Positions 18,697 to 29,800 of a stretch of 64,000 nucleotides of DNA are shown piece after piece. Position 1 is the first letter of the stretch. Each line of letters opens with the position of its first letter. A model generated the notes under the pieces. It was not told the origin of the DNA, ran no database searches, and saw nothing but the letters and a program-made list of their open reading frames with translations. The position numbers and the translations under genes are program-made. Origin of the DNA: Opacimonas viscosa (GTDB lineage: Bacteria; Pseudomonadota; Gammaproteobacteria; Enterobacterales; Alteromonadaceae); the NCBI RefSeq assembly GCF_024199005.1, contig NZ_JANATA010000004.1:62001-126000 (forward strand), given 5' to 3'.

Positions 18697-19467
18697 TTAG
18701 GTAAACAGATATAAAACAACACCTAAACCGACCGCCAAGCCATGGTTTGCGAGAAAATAACTGTAGTTAAAGACTTTTCTGGCGCTATATTGTTCAGCTG
18801 TGTCTGTTTTAGAGAAGGGTAGTAACTGGTAATACGTCCACGTCAAATGCAAGCTGATCAAAAAAGTTGCTAGAATAAATTGTCCTGTACCCACTATAAT
18901 CACGCTCGTTAATCGAGCGATAGCCCCAGAGTTGATATTATTAAAAATCTCACCATCATTTTCAGCAATACCAATGTCTTTATTTTGCGTCAAAGGCCGA
19001 AAAAATACCATGTAAGAAATGCCCGTTGGATTCCCCAAAAATAATAGCGTTAGCCCCCATGCTAAGAAACTGATTTGCTCAGTATGGTTAAACGGTAAAA
19101 AACTAAAACTCGGCACTATTAAATCAGGATAAAACTGTATAAAACTCGCCGCTGTTATCGCAAGTACAACAAAATGTCCTAATTGATCGGCAATATAATA
19201 ACGCGCAGTAAAGGTTTGGTATGTCTTCCAAATATCAATCGCATAGTGTGTAGTAATGATAAATACCAAGGCGAATGTGCTTAGCCAAGTCCACTGTGCT
19301 AAGGCAATGTACAAAGCGCATGAAGTTAGACCTACATGGACCAAAATGTGATAAAACAATCCAATCGATTTTTCATGATGTTGTACTTTACACATTATCC
19401 AAGTGTGTCGCTGAAGATAATAATCTGCCAGGTGATGTGCAATCAATAAAGAGAGAAAAAGCATCAT
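18697..19467 (-). CDS. DUF3307-family integral membrane protein
   Basis: Membrane protein of unknown function. The start MMLFLSLLIAHHLADYYLQ, with conserved His and Asp and a following W....K pattern, fits the DUF3307 pattern as I recall it. It continues with a second His-rich block (YHILVHVGLTS) and THYAIDIWK, then YIADQLGHFVVLAI. About six to seven hydrophobic helices are visible. The family is short and the C-terminal half here looks like an added three- or four-helix unit. Two adjacent ATG codons could serve as the start. It appears monocistronic. Confidence 0.75.
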   Translation of the reverse strand: MMLFLSLLIAHHLADYYLQRHTWIMCKVQHHEKSIGLFYHILVHVGLTSCALYIALAQWTWLSTFALVFIITTHYAIDIWKTYQTFTARYYIADQLGHFVVLAITAASFIQFYPDLIVPSFSFLPFNHTEQISFLAWGLTLLFLGNPTGISYMVFFRPLTQNKDIGIAENDGEIFNNINSGAIARLTSVIIVGTGQFILATFLISLHLTWTYYQLLPFSKTDTAEQYSARKVFNYSYFLANHGLAVGLGVVLYLFT

Positions 19468-19767
19468 AGAGATGTCGCCTTGTTAGACCTCGATTAGTCT
19501 ATTGGAGAAGTCAGTAGGAATACTAATATATTAGCAATAAAAAGACGTGCTTGCATACTGGCGCAAAGCCTAGGTATGTCGGATATTTTTACAATCTACT
19601 CTGCATAGATTTACCATCAACTAAAAAGAACCATGTCGAAGTGATTAAAATCATTATTAATCAGTAAGTTAAAATTTAATCTAAGAAATATAAATTCTTG
19701 GCCCAGCTCATGCAGTACCTCTATGGTGAGATTCAGGATGGTTTAAAGCAATCTGACAGTAAAAGGG
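19468..19767. other. 300-bp intergenic stretch without a convincing gene
   Basis: AT-rich spacer between the DUF3307 gene and a hypothetical membrane protein, both on the minus strand. The only open frame of note is a plus-strand one (19710-19826) without a Shine-Dalgarno. No terminator, tRNA or repeat was seen. Confidence 0.6.
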
Positions 19768-20163
19768 TTAGGGTAGCGACTTCAAAGTATGACTTTCTTT
19801 TTGTCGACGATTTTCAAGTGTTTTAGATGGGTAAATGGTTGAAATACACCAATTAACGATATAAAGCAGGCTACTAATTCCAAAGAAGCTGATAAAAATT
19901 AAGAAAGTATCAGTAGTAACGACTAAACTTATCTTTTCACTCACAAGTAAAAGCAGATTGGCAAGTAAGCCAGACAGATACAAAGTCACTAGCACGTCAT
20001 GGACTTTGTAACTCGGCAGTATTAATGGAATAAGCGTTAACAGTGAAATCACCATATAGTGATTATGAAAAAGAGTTTGGTCATATAAATACCAAACCAA
20101 AAACGCGACAAAGGCATAGCTAGCGCTGGTTGCAAAACTAATAAGTAACGTTAAACGGCGCAT
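19768..20163 (-). CDS. Hypothetical four-helix membrane protein
   Basis: Unrecognised 131-aa protein. Four hydrophobic segments are visible at about residues 5-26, 36-52, 58-77 and 85-110, followed by a basic, polar tail (KTLENRRQKESHTLKSLP). MRRLTLLISFATSASYAF could also be read as a signal, but the remaining helices make a polytopic inner-membrane protein more likely. The Shine-Dalgarno (AGGAAAA on the minus strand) lies close before the ATG. Neighbours give no functional hint. Confidence 0.6.
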   Translation of the reverse strand: MRRLTLLISFATSASYAFVAFLVWYLYDQTLFHNHYMVISLLTLIPLILPSYKVHDVLVTLYLSGLLANLLLLVSEKISLVVTTDTFLIFISFFGISSLLYIVNWCISTIYPSKTLENRRQKESHTLKSLP

Positions 20164-20283
20164 TTGTTTTCCTTGTCTATGTAAACATTTTGTCTATTAA
20201 ATGTAGATGGCTTTTCCATGATTGCCATTTTTTGTACCGCACTTTTAAAGAGTTGAGGTGCATGTAATGTTGTGAGGTTACTC

Positions 20284-20763
20284 TTGAAAACAAACACTCT
20301 TCATATTATTTTTATTTTAAGCTTCATGTATGTATCTGACGCCCAAGCTGATTCTTTATCCAAATTTTGGCAAAACACTACGACAGAGCACAATTATTAT
20401 TCGCAACAATTTTCTGATGAGTTAGCTGTTGCATCAGATGAGATGAATTTAGGGTTACCAGCTTTAATAGATCCTAATACGCGTTTGAATAAAACGAGTG
20501 TGGAGGGGGGAGCATTTGTTTTTCATTACACGTTAATCAAATTCTCTCTAGACGACATCAATACTCAGTTGTTTGCTGCGACGATGGGGCCCGAACTACA
20601 TAACTCAGTCTGCTTAAGTGAAGAAATGCAGATGTTACTCAATATGGATGTCCCTCTTATTTATACCTATACTGGGCATGAAGGTAACGATATTGCCAGT
20701 ATCATGATTAATCAATCTAGCTGCAATCGTTACAAAGAAAACTTAGCCTTAGTCAATTCGTAA
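20284..20763 (+). CDS. Hypothetical secreted protein
   Basis: Unrecognised, about 159 aa. I prefer a TTG start at 20284 because GAGG lies 6 nt before it. A GTG at 20272 is also in frame but has its SD-like sequence too far upstream. The N-terminus KTNTLHIIFILSFMYVSDAQA is a Sec signal with probable cleavage after AQA. The mature protein has two Cys (in NSVCLSEEM and QSSCNRY) that could form a disulphide. It has an alpha/beta-like pattern and no recognised motif. It stands alone before the acyl-CoA ligase gene. Confidence 0.6.
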   Translation: MKTNTLHIIFILSFMYVSDAQADSLSKFWQNTTTEHNYYSQQFSDELAVASDEMNLGLPALIDPNTRLNKTSVEGGAFVFHYTLIKFSLDDINTQLFAATMGPELHNSVCLSEEMQMLLNMDVPLIYTYTGHEGNDIASIMINQSSCNRYKENLALVNS

Positions 20764-20928
20764 AATTTATTCTCAAAAAATTTACAAACCAGACCGATAA
20801 TATCCATGTATAAATTGATATAGATGGATTTTGTCGTATTTTCGATTCAATTCCTTACATTTTGTGTGTGGTTTTTTGCAAAATAATCGGTATTATCCAT
20901 GTTAATAAGAAGTAAAAAAGGACAGGCT

Positions 20929-22599
20929 ATGCCATTAGATACTGTAGCAACAACCTCGACAGACCTAAAAACCCCTGTAGAAATGCTCTACAAGTGGGAA
21001 CAAGAATGCCCCGACACTGTATATTTAAGGCAACCACTGAACGGTCAGGTTAGTGATTTTACTTGGCTGACTGTGTCAACTCAGGCCCGGAAAGTTGCGG
21101 CACAACTACGTGCGATGAATCTCGAACCGGGTAGTCGTATTTGTATTTTTTCTAAAAACTGTGCGGAATGGTTCATCACTGACCTCGGTATTATGTTAGC
21201 CGGTCATGTCAGTGTACCTATCTTTGCTACAGCGGGTGCCGAAACGATCAGCTATGTATTGAACCATGCAGACGTTAAGTTAATGTTTGTGGGACGGATG
21301 GACAATTATGCGCAGAGTCTAAGCTATATTCCTGATGGAGTGCCCACAGTCTCATTTCCATATCCAGAATTAAATATTGGCACTAGCTGGTCTGACTATA
21401 TGGATATTGCACCTATATCAGATAATCCTGTTCCTGATTTAGATGATTTAATGACAATTATTTATACCTCTGGCAGTACTGGTCAGCCAAAAGGTGTTAT
21501 GCATAGCTACAAAACGATTAATTGGGCCGCTAGTGCGTGTTTAGACGATTTAGCTGTGAGTGCCGCTGATCGCGTTATGTCCTACCTTCCTCTCGCGCAC
21601 ATTACTGAACGAGTAATTGTTGAGCTAGCAAGCTTTTATTCTGGCATGCAAATTTCATTTGTCGAATCATTAGAGACATTTAACCGTGACGTTGTTGCAC
21701 ATAGGCCTACATTGTTTGTCTCCGTACCTCGCTTATGGACTAAGTTTCAGATGGGGATTTTGGCTAAAATGCCACAGAAAAAGTTAAACATTCTGTTAAG
21801 CATTCCTATTTTAAATAACGTGATCAAAAAGAAAATTGTCAGTGCTTTAGGCATAGATCAAGCACGACTTTGGGCGAGTGGTTCAGCGCCATTGGCACCA
21901 CCTGTTATAAAATGGTTTGAACGTTTAGGCGTTAAAATTTCAGAAGGGTGGGGCATGACCGAAAACTCTGCATTTGGTACAGCGTCTGTTCCTTATCGCT
22001 CTGATAAAGTCGGGTTTATTGGTAAAGCATATAATGGCGTTGATATTCGTATTTCGGATGAAGGTGAAATCCAAGTCAAAGCGCCATGTAATATGCTTGG
22101 TTACTACTTAGAGCCAGAAAAAACAGCTGAGACATTTACCGAAGATGGCTATTTAAGAACAGGCGATAAAGGAGAAATAGATGCAGACGGTTATGTCAAA
22201 ATCACAGGCCGTTTGAAAGAAATCTTTAAGACGTCTAAAGGTAAGTACGTTGTTCCAGCACCGATAGAAGGTAAAATTTTAGAAAATACTAACGTCGAGC
22301 AAGTGTGTGTGACCGGGAATAATTTACCACAACCGATTGCGTTAATGGTTATGTCAGAAGAAGCGGCTAAATTATCAGAAGATGATTTGACTACCTCTTT
22401 AACAGCGACATTAGAAAAGGTGAATGCTGGTTTAGAGAGTCATATGAAACTTGACCATGTTGTGGTGTTAAAAGATGAATGGACCATTGATAATGGTTTA
22501 TTGACGCCGACTTTGAAAGTAAAACGTCATGTGTTGGAGCAGCAATTTTCGGATATCATTGCGACTGAATTCAAACAAAAAGTGGTCTTTGTTGGTTAG
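20929..22599 (+). CDS. AMP-binding long-chain acyl-CoA ligase (FAA1-type)
   Basis: Activates a fatty acid to acyl-CoA via an acyl-adenylate. The ATG at 20929 follows AAAAAAGGACAGGCT; an upstream in-frame ATG adds 10 residues and is not needed. The P-loop is TIIYTSGSTGQPKGVM. SYLPLAHITERV is typical of the FAA1/bubblegum branch. The A5 motif is GWGMTENS, and the hinge region is YLRTGDKGEIDADGYVKITG followed by RLKEIFKTSKGKY with the catalytic Lys. The 556-aa length is shorter than fungal FAA enzymes, usual for bacteria. It is monocistronic with a strong terminator. Chain-length preference is not readable. Confidence 0.92.
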   Translation: MPLDTVATTSTDLKTPVEMLYKWEQECPDTVYLRQPLNGQVSDFTWLTVSTQARKVAAQLRAMNLEPGSRICIFSKNCAEWFITDLGIMLAGHVSVPIFATAGAETISYVLNHADVKLMFVGRMDNYAQSLSYIPDGVPTVSFPYPELNIGTSWSDYMDIAPISDNPVPDLDDLMTIIYTSGSTGQPKGVMHSYKTINWAASACLDDLAVSAADRVMSYLPLAHITERVIVELASFYSGMQISFVESLETFNRDVVAHRPTLFVSVPRLWTKFQMGILAKMPQKKLNILLSIPILNNVIKKKIVSALGIDQARLWASGSAPLAPPVIKWFERLGVKISEGWGMTENSAFGTASVPYRSDKVGFIGKAYNGVDIRISDEGEIQVKAPCNMLGYYLEPEKTAETFTEDGYLRTGDKGEIDADGYVKITGRLKEIFKTSKGKYVVPAPIEGKILENTNVEQVCVTGNNLPQPIALMVMSEEAAKLSEDDLTTSLTATLEKVNAGLESHMKLDHVVVLKDEWTIDNGLLTPTLKVKRHVLEQQFSDIIATEFKQKVVFVG

Positions 22600-22649
22600 G
22601 CAGCCTGCGCTAAATTGCACTGTGATATTTTGTATTAAAACTTAATGGG

Positions 22650-22684
22650 GCCCTAAGAATAATGTTGTTCTTAGGGCATTTTTT
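22650..22684 (+). terminator. Rho-independent terminator of the acyl-CoA ligase gene
   Basis: The perfect 10-bp stem GCCCTAAGAA (22650-22659) / TTCTTAGGGC (22668-22677) is followed by A and six T, ending just before the convergent dUTPase gene. Confidence 0.92.
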
Positions 22685-22689
22685 ATGGT

Positions 22690-23343
22690 TTAGCCTGGGT
22701 ATCTTTGTTGCAAACCGTTATATACATTTTCTGCATAGGCGCTATTAGTGGGATCTGTTTCATCCAAAACTTCGACTAAGTGCTCGTTGTCCTCCCGACC
22801 ATGCCATTCTTTGCTATATGTACCATCTTTATAACCGTGGTCTTGACGGAAAAAGTTAAGGATGTTTTTGCCGACATATTGTCGGAAAAGCTCATCTGAA
22901 GATAACTCACATTGCTCAATGATGCGCATAAATAAACTGACATCAAAACGCTTAGCTGCGGCTAAACCGGTCATTAATTCTAAATTATCTAGTAAACCTT
23001 GTTCATTAAAAGTGTAGGTTTTTCCATCGAATTCCAGTTGTGTAGATTGCTCTGCTAAAAGCATAGCGATTTGTTTAGCAGAAGCGTTAATATCGCCTTG
23101 ATAGGAAATAATTATATGAGATAGTGCAAAATGCCAAATATCCACACATTCCATTTGTAATTGTGGTAAATCTTTGGTCTGTGCTTTCCACCATTTCCAG
23201 CCATGGTGTTCAATCGCTTCCACCGATTCAACCATCGCCGCTCGCATGAAACCATAGCCAGCATTTAACCAGTCTGGATTTACCTTTGAGTTCATTTTAT
23301 TTTGGAGATCTAGCATGATTGCAAGTTGTTCAGCTGTTAACAT
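22690..23343 (-). CDS. Dimeric (all-alpha) dUTP diphosphatase family protein
   Basis: Predicted to hydrolyse dUTP, and possibly dUDP, to dUMP. It belongs to the all-helical MazG-like NTP pyrophosphatase fold, not the trimeric Dut fold. The metal-binding pattern is visible in AAMVESVEAIEHHGWKWWK (an E..E pair) and, one helix later, MECVDIWHFALSHI (an E..D pair). FFRQDHGYKDGTY fits the extra conserved basic/aromatic motif. Length 217 aa is right for the dUTPase_2 group. It is monocistronic and convergent with the acyl-CoA ligase. It would complement dCTP deaminase in dUMP supply. Confidence 0.82.
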   Translation of the reverse strand: MLTAEQLAIMLDLQNKMNSKVNPDWLNAGYGFMRAAMVESVEAIEHHGWKWWKAQTKDLPQLQMECVDIWHFALSHIIISYQGDINASAKQIAMLLAEQSTQLEFDGKTYTFNEQGLLDNLELMTGLAAAKRFDVSLFMRIIEQCELSSDELFRQYVGKNILNFFRQDHGYKDGTYSKEWHGREDNEHLVEVLDETDPTNSAYAENVYNGLQQRYPG

Positions 23344-23531
23344 ACGCTTTCCTAATGAAAAATTTTAAAGTATTTTAAACGCTTAATATTTGTAGGTATA
23401 GTTTTATTTAATTGCTGAATTATCATGGTTTTAAAAATTAATTTGTAGAATGGTTTGCAATTGTTTAAGCACCAGTCTAGATTATTAGTACTGTTTATTT
23501 ATACATGCGTTGTGTAAAAGGATGCTCCTGT

Positions 23532-26500
23532 ATGTTCCATCTTATTCCGTCGAATCGACAAGAACACCTGATTACAATGCTTCAAGCTATTCTTAATGAA
23601 GAGCACAAAGCCAGTGGAGCAGATCCTTTTACTCCTGCTACCATCATTGTTGAAAGCCAAGGGATGAAGCATTATGTGAGTCTGTCTTTAGCTCGGGCCG
23701 GTGGTATAGCGATAAATATAGAGTTCCCGCTTCTTTCCAGAGCTATTTATAATCTATGTCGAACGATTTTGGGGGAACAAGCCATCCCTAAAGAATCTAT
23801 GTATAAGCGTGAGATTTTAGTTTGGCGTATTTTAGAGTTACTCAATGATGAACACATATGTTCTCGTGCGGAAATGACCGCTGCAGTGGCTTACTGGCAA
23901 AATGCGAAACATGTTACCGATGCCAAATATGCATTGGCAAAAGAACTCGCAGATGTGTATGAGCAGTATATCCAGTTTCGTCCTGAATGGATTGCAAAAT
24001 GGTCCCAAGGAAGCCTTGAAGATGATTTACCCGAGCACTTACAAACTTGGCAGCAGTATATTTGGTCGCTCTTGGTTAAAGAAAATGGACAAGTACCAGT
24101 CGCTTTGATCAACGAGGCAATGCAAAGTCTAGATAGCACAGTAAATCAGTTACCAGGACAACTTTTTATTTTTGCTGTCAATGCGTTGACTCCCAAGCAG
24201 CTAGAGTTTTTTCAATGCATAGCACAAAAAATCGATATCTATTTTTTTCAGATTAATCCATGTATGGAGTTTTGGGGAGACTTACAATCTGACCGCGCTA
24301 GAGCAAAATCAGCGATCAGCAAATCGATTATCTCGCTACAAGACGAACACTCAACAAATGCCTTATTAGCTAACTTAGGCCAGCAAGGTCGCAGTTTGTT
24401 TAATCAATTCCAAAGTGCTGAAATTCAAGACATAACAGAGTCTGCGTTATTTGGTGCTGCCTTTTCGAATGTTGAATTTACTCAAGATGATACTCCATCA
24501 GAACAACACATATCACTGTTGCACAGTGTACAACAAGGTATGTTAGAGCTGAGTAAACCGGATATTCCTATCCTACCCAATGATCAAAGTATTTCGATTC
24601 ACAGTTGTCATTCTGTTATTCGAGAAGTGCAAGTACTGCATGACTATTTATTGGGACTTATGCAAGCAGATCCTGAGCTTAAACCGCATGATATTATTGT
24701 CTTGTGCCCAGCGGTAGAGGATTACGCGCCATTTGTCGATAGTGTCTTTCGCAGACCGTTTGCACCAACTAGCTCGGATAACCCAAGAATTGTTTGTTCC
24801 ATTGCGGATCGGGCACCTCTAGATGCCGATCCAATGATAGCGATGTTTTTGGATTTACTGGATCTTCCTGATAATCGTATGGTGGCTAATCATTTACTCG
24901 ATTATCTGCGTCTTCCTGTCATCCAAAAGTCTCTCAAGTTAACACCTTCTGATGTTGAGCAGATTAGTGAGTGGGTTACCGCAGCGAATATTTACTGGGG
25001 GTTTGATGCCGCCCATAAAAGTGAGTTGTTAGGGCAAAGTCAGGATGCTGTATATACTTGGTTGTGGGGGATTGAACGCATATTCAAAGGCAGTATGAGT
25101 GCTCCAGAAGATTTAGATGAATCTCTAGCTTGGTTATCTTTAGTCGACGGTCACGGCTGGTCAGTACTTGGTCGTTTACAGCACTTCTTGATGGCTCTGC
25201 AAGATATTCGAGAAGAATTGACCAAGCCTCGGACTGCAATTGCTTGGTCTGAGTACCTTAAAACTCAGCTTTTACCCTTATTGTTTGATGAATTTAGTCG
25301 AAATGAACACTCTTATCTGACCCTTGTTAAGGGCATTGGTACGGTTATCCAAGCAATATCCGCTGCACAATATAGCTCTCCACTCTCTTTGTCTATTATC
25401 AAAGAGGAACTCAATAACAAGTTCAGTATTCCAGATGCATTGAATCAATTTAATACGGGCCAGGTTACTTTTAGTTCTATGGTGCCGATGCGTTCTGTTC
25501 CTTTCAAAGTCATTTGTATGTTGGGACTAAATGATGGTGTTTTCCCTCGCGTCACACAGCGATCTAGTATTGATTTGATGCACTATAGCCCCGCAATTTT
25601 AGGGGATCGATCACGCAAGCATGAAGATAGATACTTGTTTTTAGAAGCTATAGTTTCAGCACGACAAGCACTATATATTAGTTATCAAGGGCATGATCAA
25701 TATACTAATCAAGTTCGTGAACCAAGTTTAGTTGTGTTTGAACTCTTAACATTTCTAGAAAAAACTTACGGTCTAAAAAAACAAGTCCAAGAGCATAAAT
25801 TACAACCATTTAATTTAGCTTTGTTCGATGAGAAGAATCCGATTTCTTTTGCGACACCATGGTTAGACTTACAAACTAGAGAATCCACTCCGTCCAATAA
25901 TATTTTTACGCATACCATACCTGAATTTCTATCAATTCAAGATATAGTAAAATTCATAAAAGACCCCGTTAATTACTTTGTTGAATTTAATCTGGGTTTT
26001 AAAGTTGATAAATATTCAGATATGCATAGTGATGTTGAACCATTCTTATTAAGTAATTTAGTGACGTATAAACTACGACAAACTTTGATTAATAGAGGTA
26101 TACAAGCCGGTGATAGTGACTTGTCACAAGTCGGAGAAGAGTGTATCACCCACTTTGTTAGTAGTGGTGATATTCCACCAAATCAAAAGTACAACAAGAT
26201 TTTACAAGGTTTTTCTCTTCTTGAGATACCTAGTCGCTTTGTCTCTGAGACGACTGAGATGCGTTTTGTCGAAGTAAAACTAGATTTTGAGGGTACCACA
26301 ATATTACTGAGTGATAATTTGCCATTTAACGCACAAAATGAACTGTATTTTGAGCGACGTCATCGCCCAGATGGCCACAGTAGATTATATTATTTGTTGA
26401 GTCATTGTTTGTCGGTGCTAGAGCTGGAACAGGGAATAAATAGCCAAGCTCAATTTTTTGATGTGTTTTGGGATAAAGAAAAAGAAGTGGCCAAAGACTT

Positions 26501-26870
26501 ATCAGTGAGATTGACACTCACACCAGAGGATATTGATCCAGATTTTGCAGTGCTCATTTTACAAAAAACCATAGCGCTATATATGAGCGGGATTAATTGT
26601 GGTCTCATTCTAGACCATCAAGCAATATTCAAGGCCATTGATGGTGCCGCCAAGAAAACAGAGTTTATTCCCCCAACTAATGCAGAGATTGATGCTTTGT
26701 ATACGAAAGCACTCAATACATTAATTGTCGAAGAAAAAGACAAAGCATTCAATTCTGTTTTTTCTTCAGAATACGTCATACCAGATACACAAAAGGAGAT
26801 TCTATCTGAATGGATATCTCTTTTTAAACAACTACCAAGTCTAGTTGGTAAAGCATTAGTGGAGAAATAA
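23532..26870 (+). CDS. recC: Exodeoxyribonuclease V gamma subunit (RecC)
   Basis: Chi-recognising, strand-splitting subunit of RecBCD. The start at 23532 (MFHLIPSNRQEHL) follows AAGGATGCTCCTGT; an upstream ATG adds nine residues including two cysteines and is rejected. Typical RecC blocks are visible: NIEFPLLSRAIYNL near the N-terminus, HSCHSVIREVQVLHDYLLGL, GQVTFSSMVPMRSVPFKVIC, LGLNDGVFPR, HEDRYLFLEAI and LLSHCLSVLE. Length about 1112 aa is close to E. coli RecC. It is the first gene of recC-recB-recD, with no ptrA between recC and recB; its stop overlaps the recB start by 1 nt. Confidence 0.96.
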   Translation: MFHLIPSNRQEHLITMLQAILNEEHKASGADPFTPATIIVESQGMKHYVSLSLARAGGIAINIEFPLLSRAIYNLCRTILGEQAIPKESMYKREILVWRILELLNDEHICSRAEMTAAVAYWQNAKHVTDAKYALAKELADVYEQYIQFRPEWIAKWSQGSLEDDLPEHLQTWQQYIWSLLVKENGQVPVALINEAMQSLDSTVNQLPGQLFIFAVNALTPKQLEFFQCIAQKIDIYFFQINPCMEFWGDLQSDRARAKSAISKSIISLQDEHSTNALLANLGQQGRSLFNQFQSAEIQDITESALFGAAFSNVEFTQDDTPSEQHISLLHSVQQGMLELSKPDIPILPNDQSISIHSCHSVIREVQVLHDYLLGLMQADPELKPHDIIVLCPAVEDYAPFVDSVFRRPFAPTSSDNPRIVCSIADRAPLDADPMIAMFLDLLDLPDNRMVANHLLDYLRLPVIQKSLKLTPSDVEQISEWVTAANIYWGFDAAHKSELLGQSQDAVYTWLWGIERIFKGSMSAPEDLDESLAWLSLVDGHGWSVLGRLQHFLMALQDIREELTKPRTAIAWSEYLKTQLLPLLFDEFSRNEHSYLTLVKGIGTVIQAISAAQYSSPLSLSIIKEELNNKFSIPDALNQFNTGQVTFSSMVPMRSVPFKVICMLGLNDGVFPRVTQRSSIDLMHYSPAILGDRSRKHEDRYLFLEAIVSARQALYISYQGHDQYTNQVREPSLVVFELLTFLEKTYGLKKQVQEHKLQPFNLALFDEKNPISFATPWLDLQTRESTPSNNIFTHTIPEFLSIQDIVKFIKDPVNYFVEFNLGFKVDKYSDMHSDVEPFLLSNLVTYKLRQTLINRGIQAGDSDLSQVGEECITHFVSSGDIPPNQKYNKILQGFSLLEIPSRFVSETTEMRFVEVKLDFEGTTILLSDNLPFNAQNELYFERRHRPDGHSRLYYLLSHCLSVLELEQGINSQAQFFDVFWDKEKEVAKDLSVRLTLTPEDIDPDFAVLILQKTIALYMSGINCGLILDHQAIFKAIDGAAKKTEFIPPTNAEIDALYTKALNTLIVEEKDKAFNSVFSSEYVIPDTQKEILSEWISLFKQLPSLVGKALVEK

Positions 26871-29800
26871 TGATGTCACAAGTCTTCAAAAAACCACTTG
26901 CGGTTACCCAAATGAACTTATCTGGTGTTCATCTAATTGAGGCGAGTGCCGGCACAGGGAAAACATTTAATATTACTAGGATTGTGATGCGCTTGTTGCT
27001 TGAAACAGAGTATACCATTGATCAAATACTAGTGGTTACCTTTACTAAAGCGGCTACTCAGGAGTTAAAAAATAGAATTGCAGCGACACTCAATGAGTTT
27101 AAATCTGCCTTAGAGTCTGAGCAAGAGAAGTGGCTCACTCAGTCACCGACTGATACAGAATTAAGCTATCAATACCTAAAAGAAGATGTACTAACTCAAT
27201 ACATGAGTCCGTGTCGCAGTTCTGCTGATGTGCTTGAGTACTTACAACAAGGTATAAAAAAGTTGTCGGGTTCTGCGTTGTTGTTAGATGAAGCACCTAT
27301 CCATACCATTAATGCGTTTTGTCAGCGTGAACTCTCGCGTATCAGTTTTATTTCAGGTTTGCCTTTTGAGTTTAATATAGAAAATTCTACTTTGGACTTA
27401 GAGCTTGAATGCATTCAAGATGAATATCGCCGTTTAGTCTCAAATCAACAAAATATTGAGATTTTAACTGAAGCCAAAGTAGATACTCCTGAACGATTTT
27501 ATCAGGCTTATGGTCAGGCTATTGCGAGTGAATTACCGCTGCGATTTGCAGACCAAAAACAACTTGAAGAGGAACTTTCTTCTGGCTTAAAGGAATTGGT
27601 AGACAGCCCGGAAGTGAGCACTGTACACAACATATTGAATCAGTACTATCTTAGATATCAAAGTATGGTTAATGAGGCATTGAACAAAACCAAACCGCCG
27701 AAATTTGCTTATACCACAATGGATGCCTTGGATGCGTTATTAGCTTGGTACGATAATCCTGATTTGACTGTTGAGATCCCCGCACTTTCTAAAGTTCTGA
27801 GTGGCAATATACATATTCCCAAATTAACAGATGATCCAGACGAAAAACAGAGGATTAAAGATGCTGTTGAGCAATATCAGAACTTTACTAAAAAACTGAA
27901 GAAGATGCATGCTCAATATGCCGGTGGAGATTGCTCCAGAATCGCAGAGCGAAACGAGTTTATATTTGAACTTATTTTAAAGTTAAAACAACAAATAGCC
28001 GAAAAAAAGACTCATGCAAATGTACTGGGTCACAATGATACGGTTCGACTTTTTGCAAAAGCTATTCATCATGGTTCTGAAGACTTACACAATCAACTCC
28101 GTAATACCTATCCAGTTGCCTTAATTGATGAATTCCAAGATACCGATAATTATCAATATACGATTTTTTCTGAATTGTACCCCAGACAAACTACAAATAT
28201 GTTATTGATGATTGGTGATCCTAAACAGGCAATTTACGGTTTTAGAGGGGGAGATATATTTACATACCTGAATGCCTCTCAAAATATTGATTATGCATGG
28301 AGTATGCAAAAAAACTATCGTTCTACCCAAGCAATGATTACTGCATACGATCTTTTATTTTATGGGATCGACTTATCGGTATTAACGACTGCAGAGGTCA
28401 TCGCAAAACTCCCACCTGCAGACCAAAACCATGAAACTACTTGTAGAGATGTATCGAGTACTACAATGGAATGTGCTACAGAGAGAACGTTAGCAAGTAC
28501 AGCTGAACACACAACGGAGAATACCAAGGATATTCGCATTCAAGCCTCGGCAGAAAAGACTCATGAAGGGGGCTTAAATCGGGCTGAGATTTTTGGGGAA
28601 AATATTTCAGCGCCATGGATTTATCCGGGTAAACCAAAGTTAAAAGGGCTGTCTGAAGGCACCCCCCCCATTCAGTTTTTCTATCCGGAAGAAACATTTG
28701 ATGAAGAATTTAAATCCGGGAACAACACTTACAAAGATGCAGCGTCTATTTGGGTGACGAATGAGATTATTCGTTTGTTAAAGTCAGTCAGTAAGTATGA
28801 TGACGACGAGTTAAAGCAAATTGCTCCCAAGGATATTGCTGTTTTAGTAAGAGGAAAATCTGAAGCTAAACAAATACAAAACGCTTTAGCAAGGTCTGGT
28901 TTAAAGTCAGTCTATTTATCTAATAAACAGAGCGTCTTTGCTAGCCAGGAAGCCCAACAAGTCCTAGCATTTCTCAATGGCTTACAACATTATCGAAATA
29001 CCAAAAAAGTACTTCAGGCATGTGCCACTGAACTATGGGGATTGTCTTTGACTGAAGTGTCAGCACTTCAGGATGTCATGAGTTCAGCATATGACGAAAA
29101 TGTTGAGGCTTTAGTGAATTATGCGAATATGTGGCAAAAATCAGGTATTTATTCACTATTAACAGATGTTTTAAAAGAACGTTTCACGTCACGTAAAGCA
29201 GTGTTATCTAGAGAGCGACAAGTAACCAATTATTTGCACTTGGCTGATATTTTACAAGAACAAAGCAAATCGTTGACGCAACATGGTGCATTGATTTCAT
29301 GGTTAGCGACACAAATACACCTCCAAGAAGCAGATGTGAGGGTTAATAATGACGACATATATATTCAACGCTTAGACTCAGATGATGAATTAATAAAAAT
29401 TGTCACTATTCATGGCTCTAAAGGACTGGAATACCCAGTGGTTTTTGTTCCTTTTGCTGGTTTTGCACCCTATCAAAAAGAGCAAGAGGTATTACAATAC
29501 CAAACCTTCATTTCAGGAAAAAAACAACAAATCGTTCAAGTCGGCAAATCTGTAAATGCTGAGAAACAGCAACAAACACAAGATTTTGCTGAATTAACAC
29601 GCTTACTTTATGTAGCTGTAACGAGAGCTGCATTTCGTTGTTATATTGGCTTGGGTAAACCTTCGGAGTTTTGTAGTTCAACCGTTTATACTGCGTTAGG
29701 CATACATGCTGATAAACCTCAATCTATCCTTTCGAGTTTAGAGACAATTCAAGGGTTACACTCCGATAGCTTTGTCTTTCATCCTTATTCAATAGCGATA

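Noticed and set aside
19710-19826. Plus-strand 38-codon open frame starting ATGCAGTACCTC
   Set aside because: It has no Shine-Dalgarno, overlaps the end of a minus-strand gene by 59 bp and no family was recognised.
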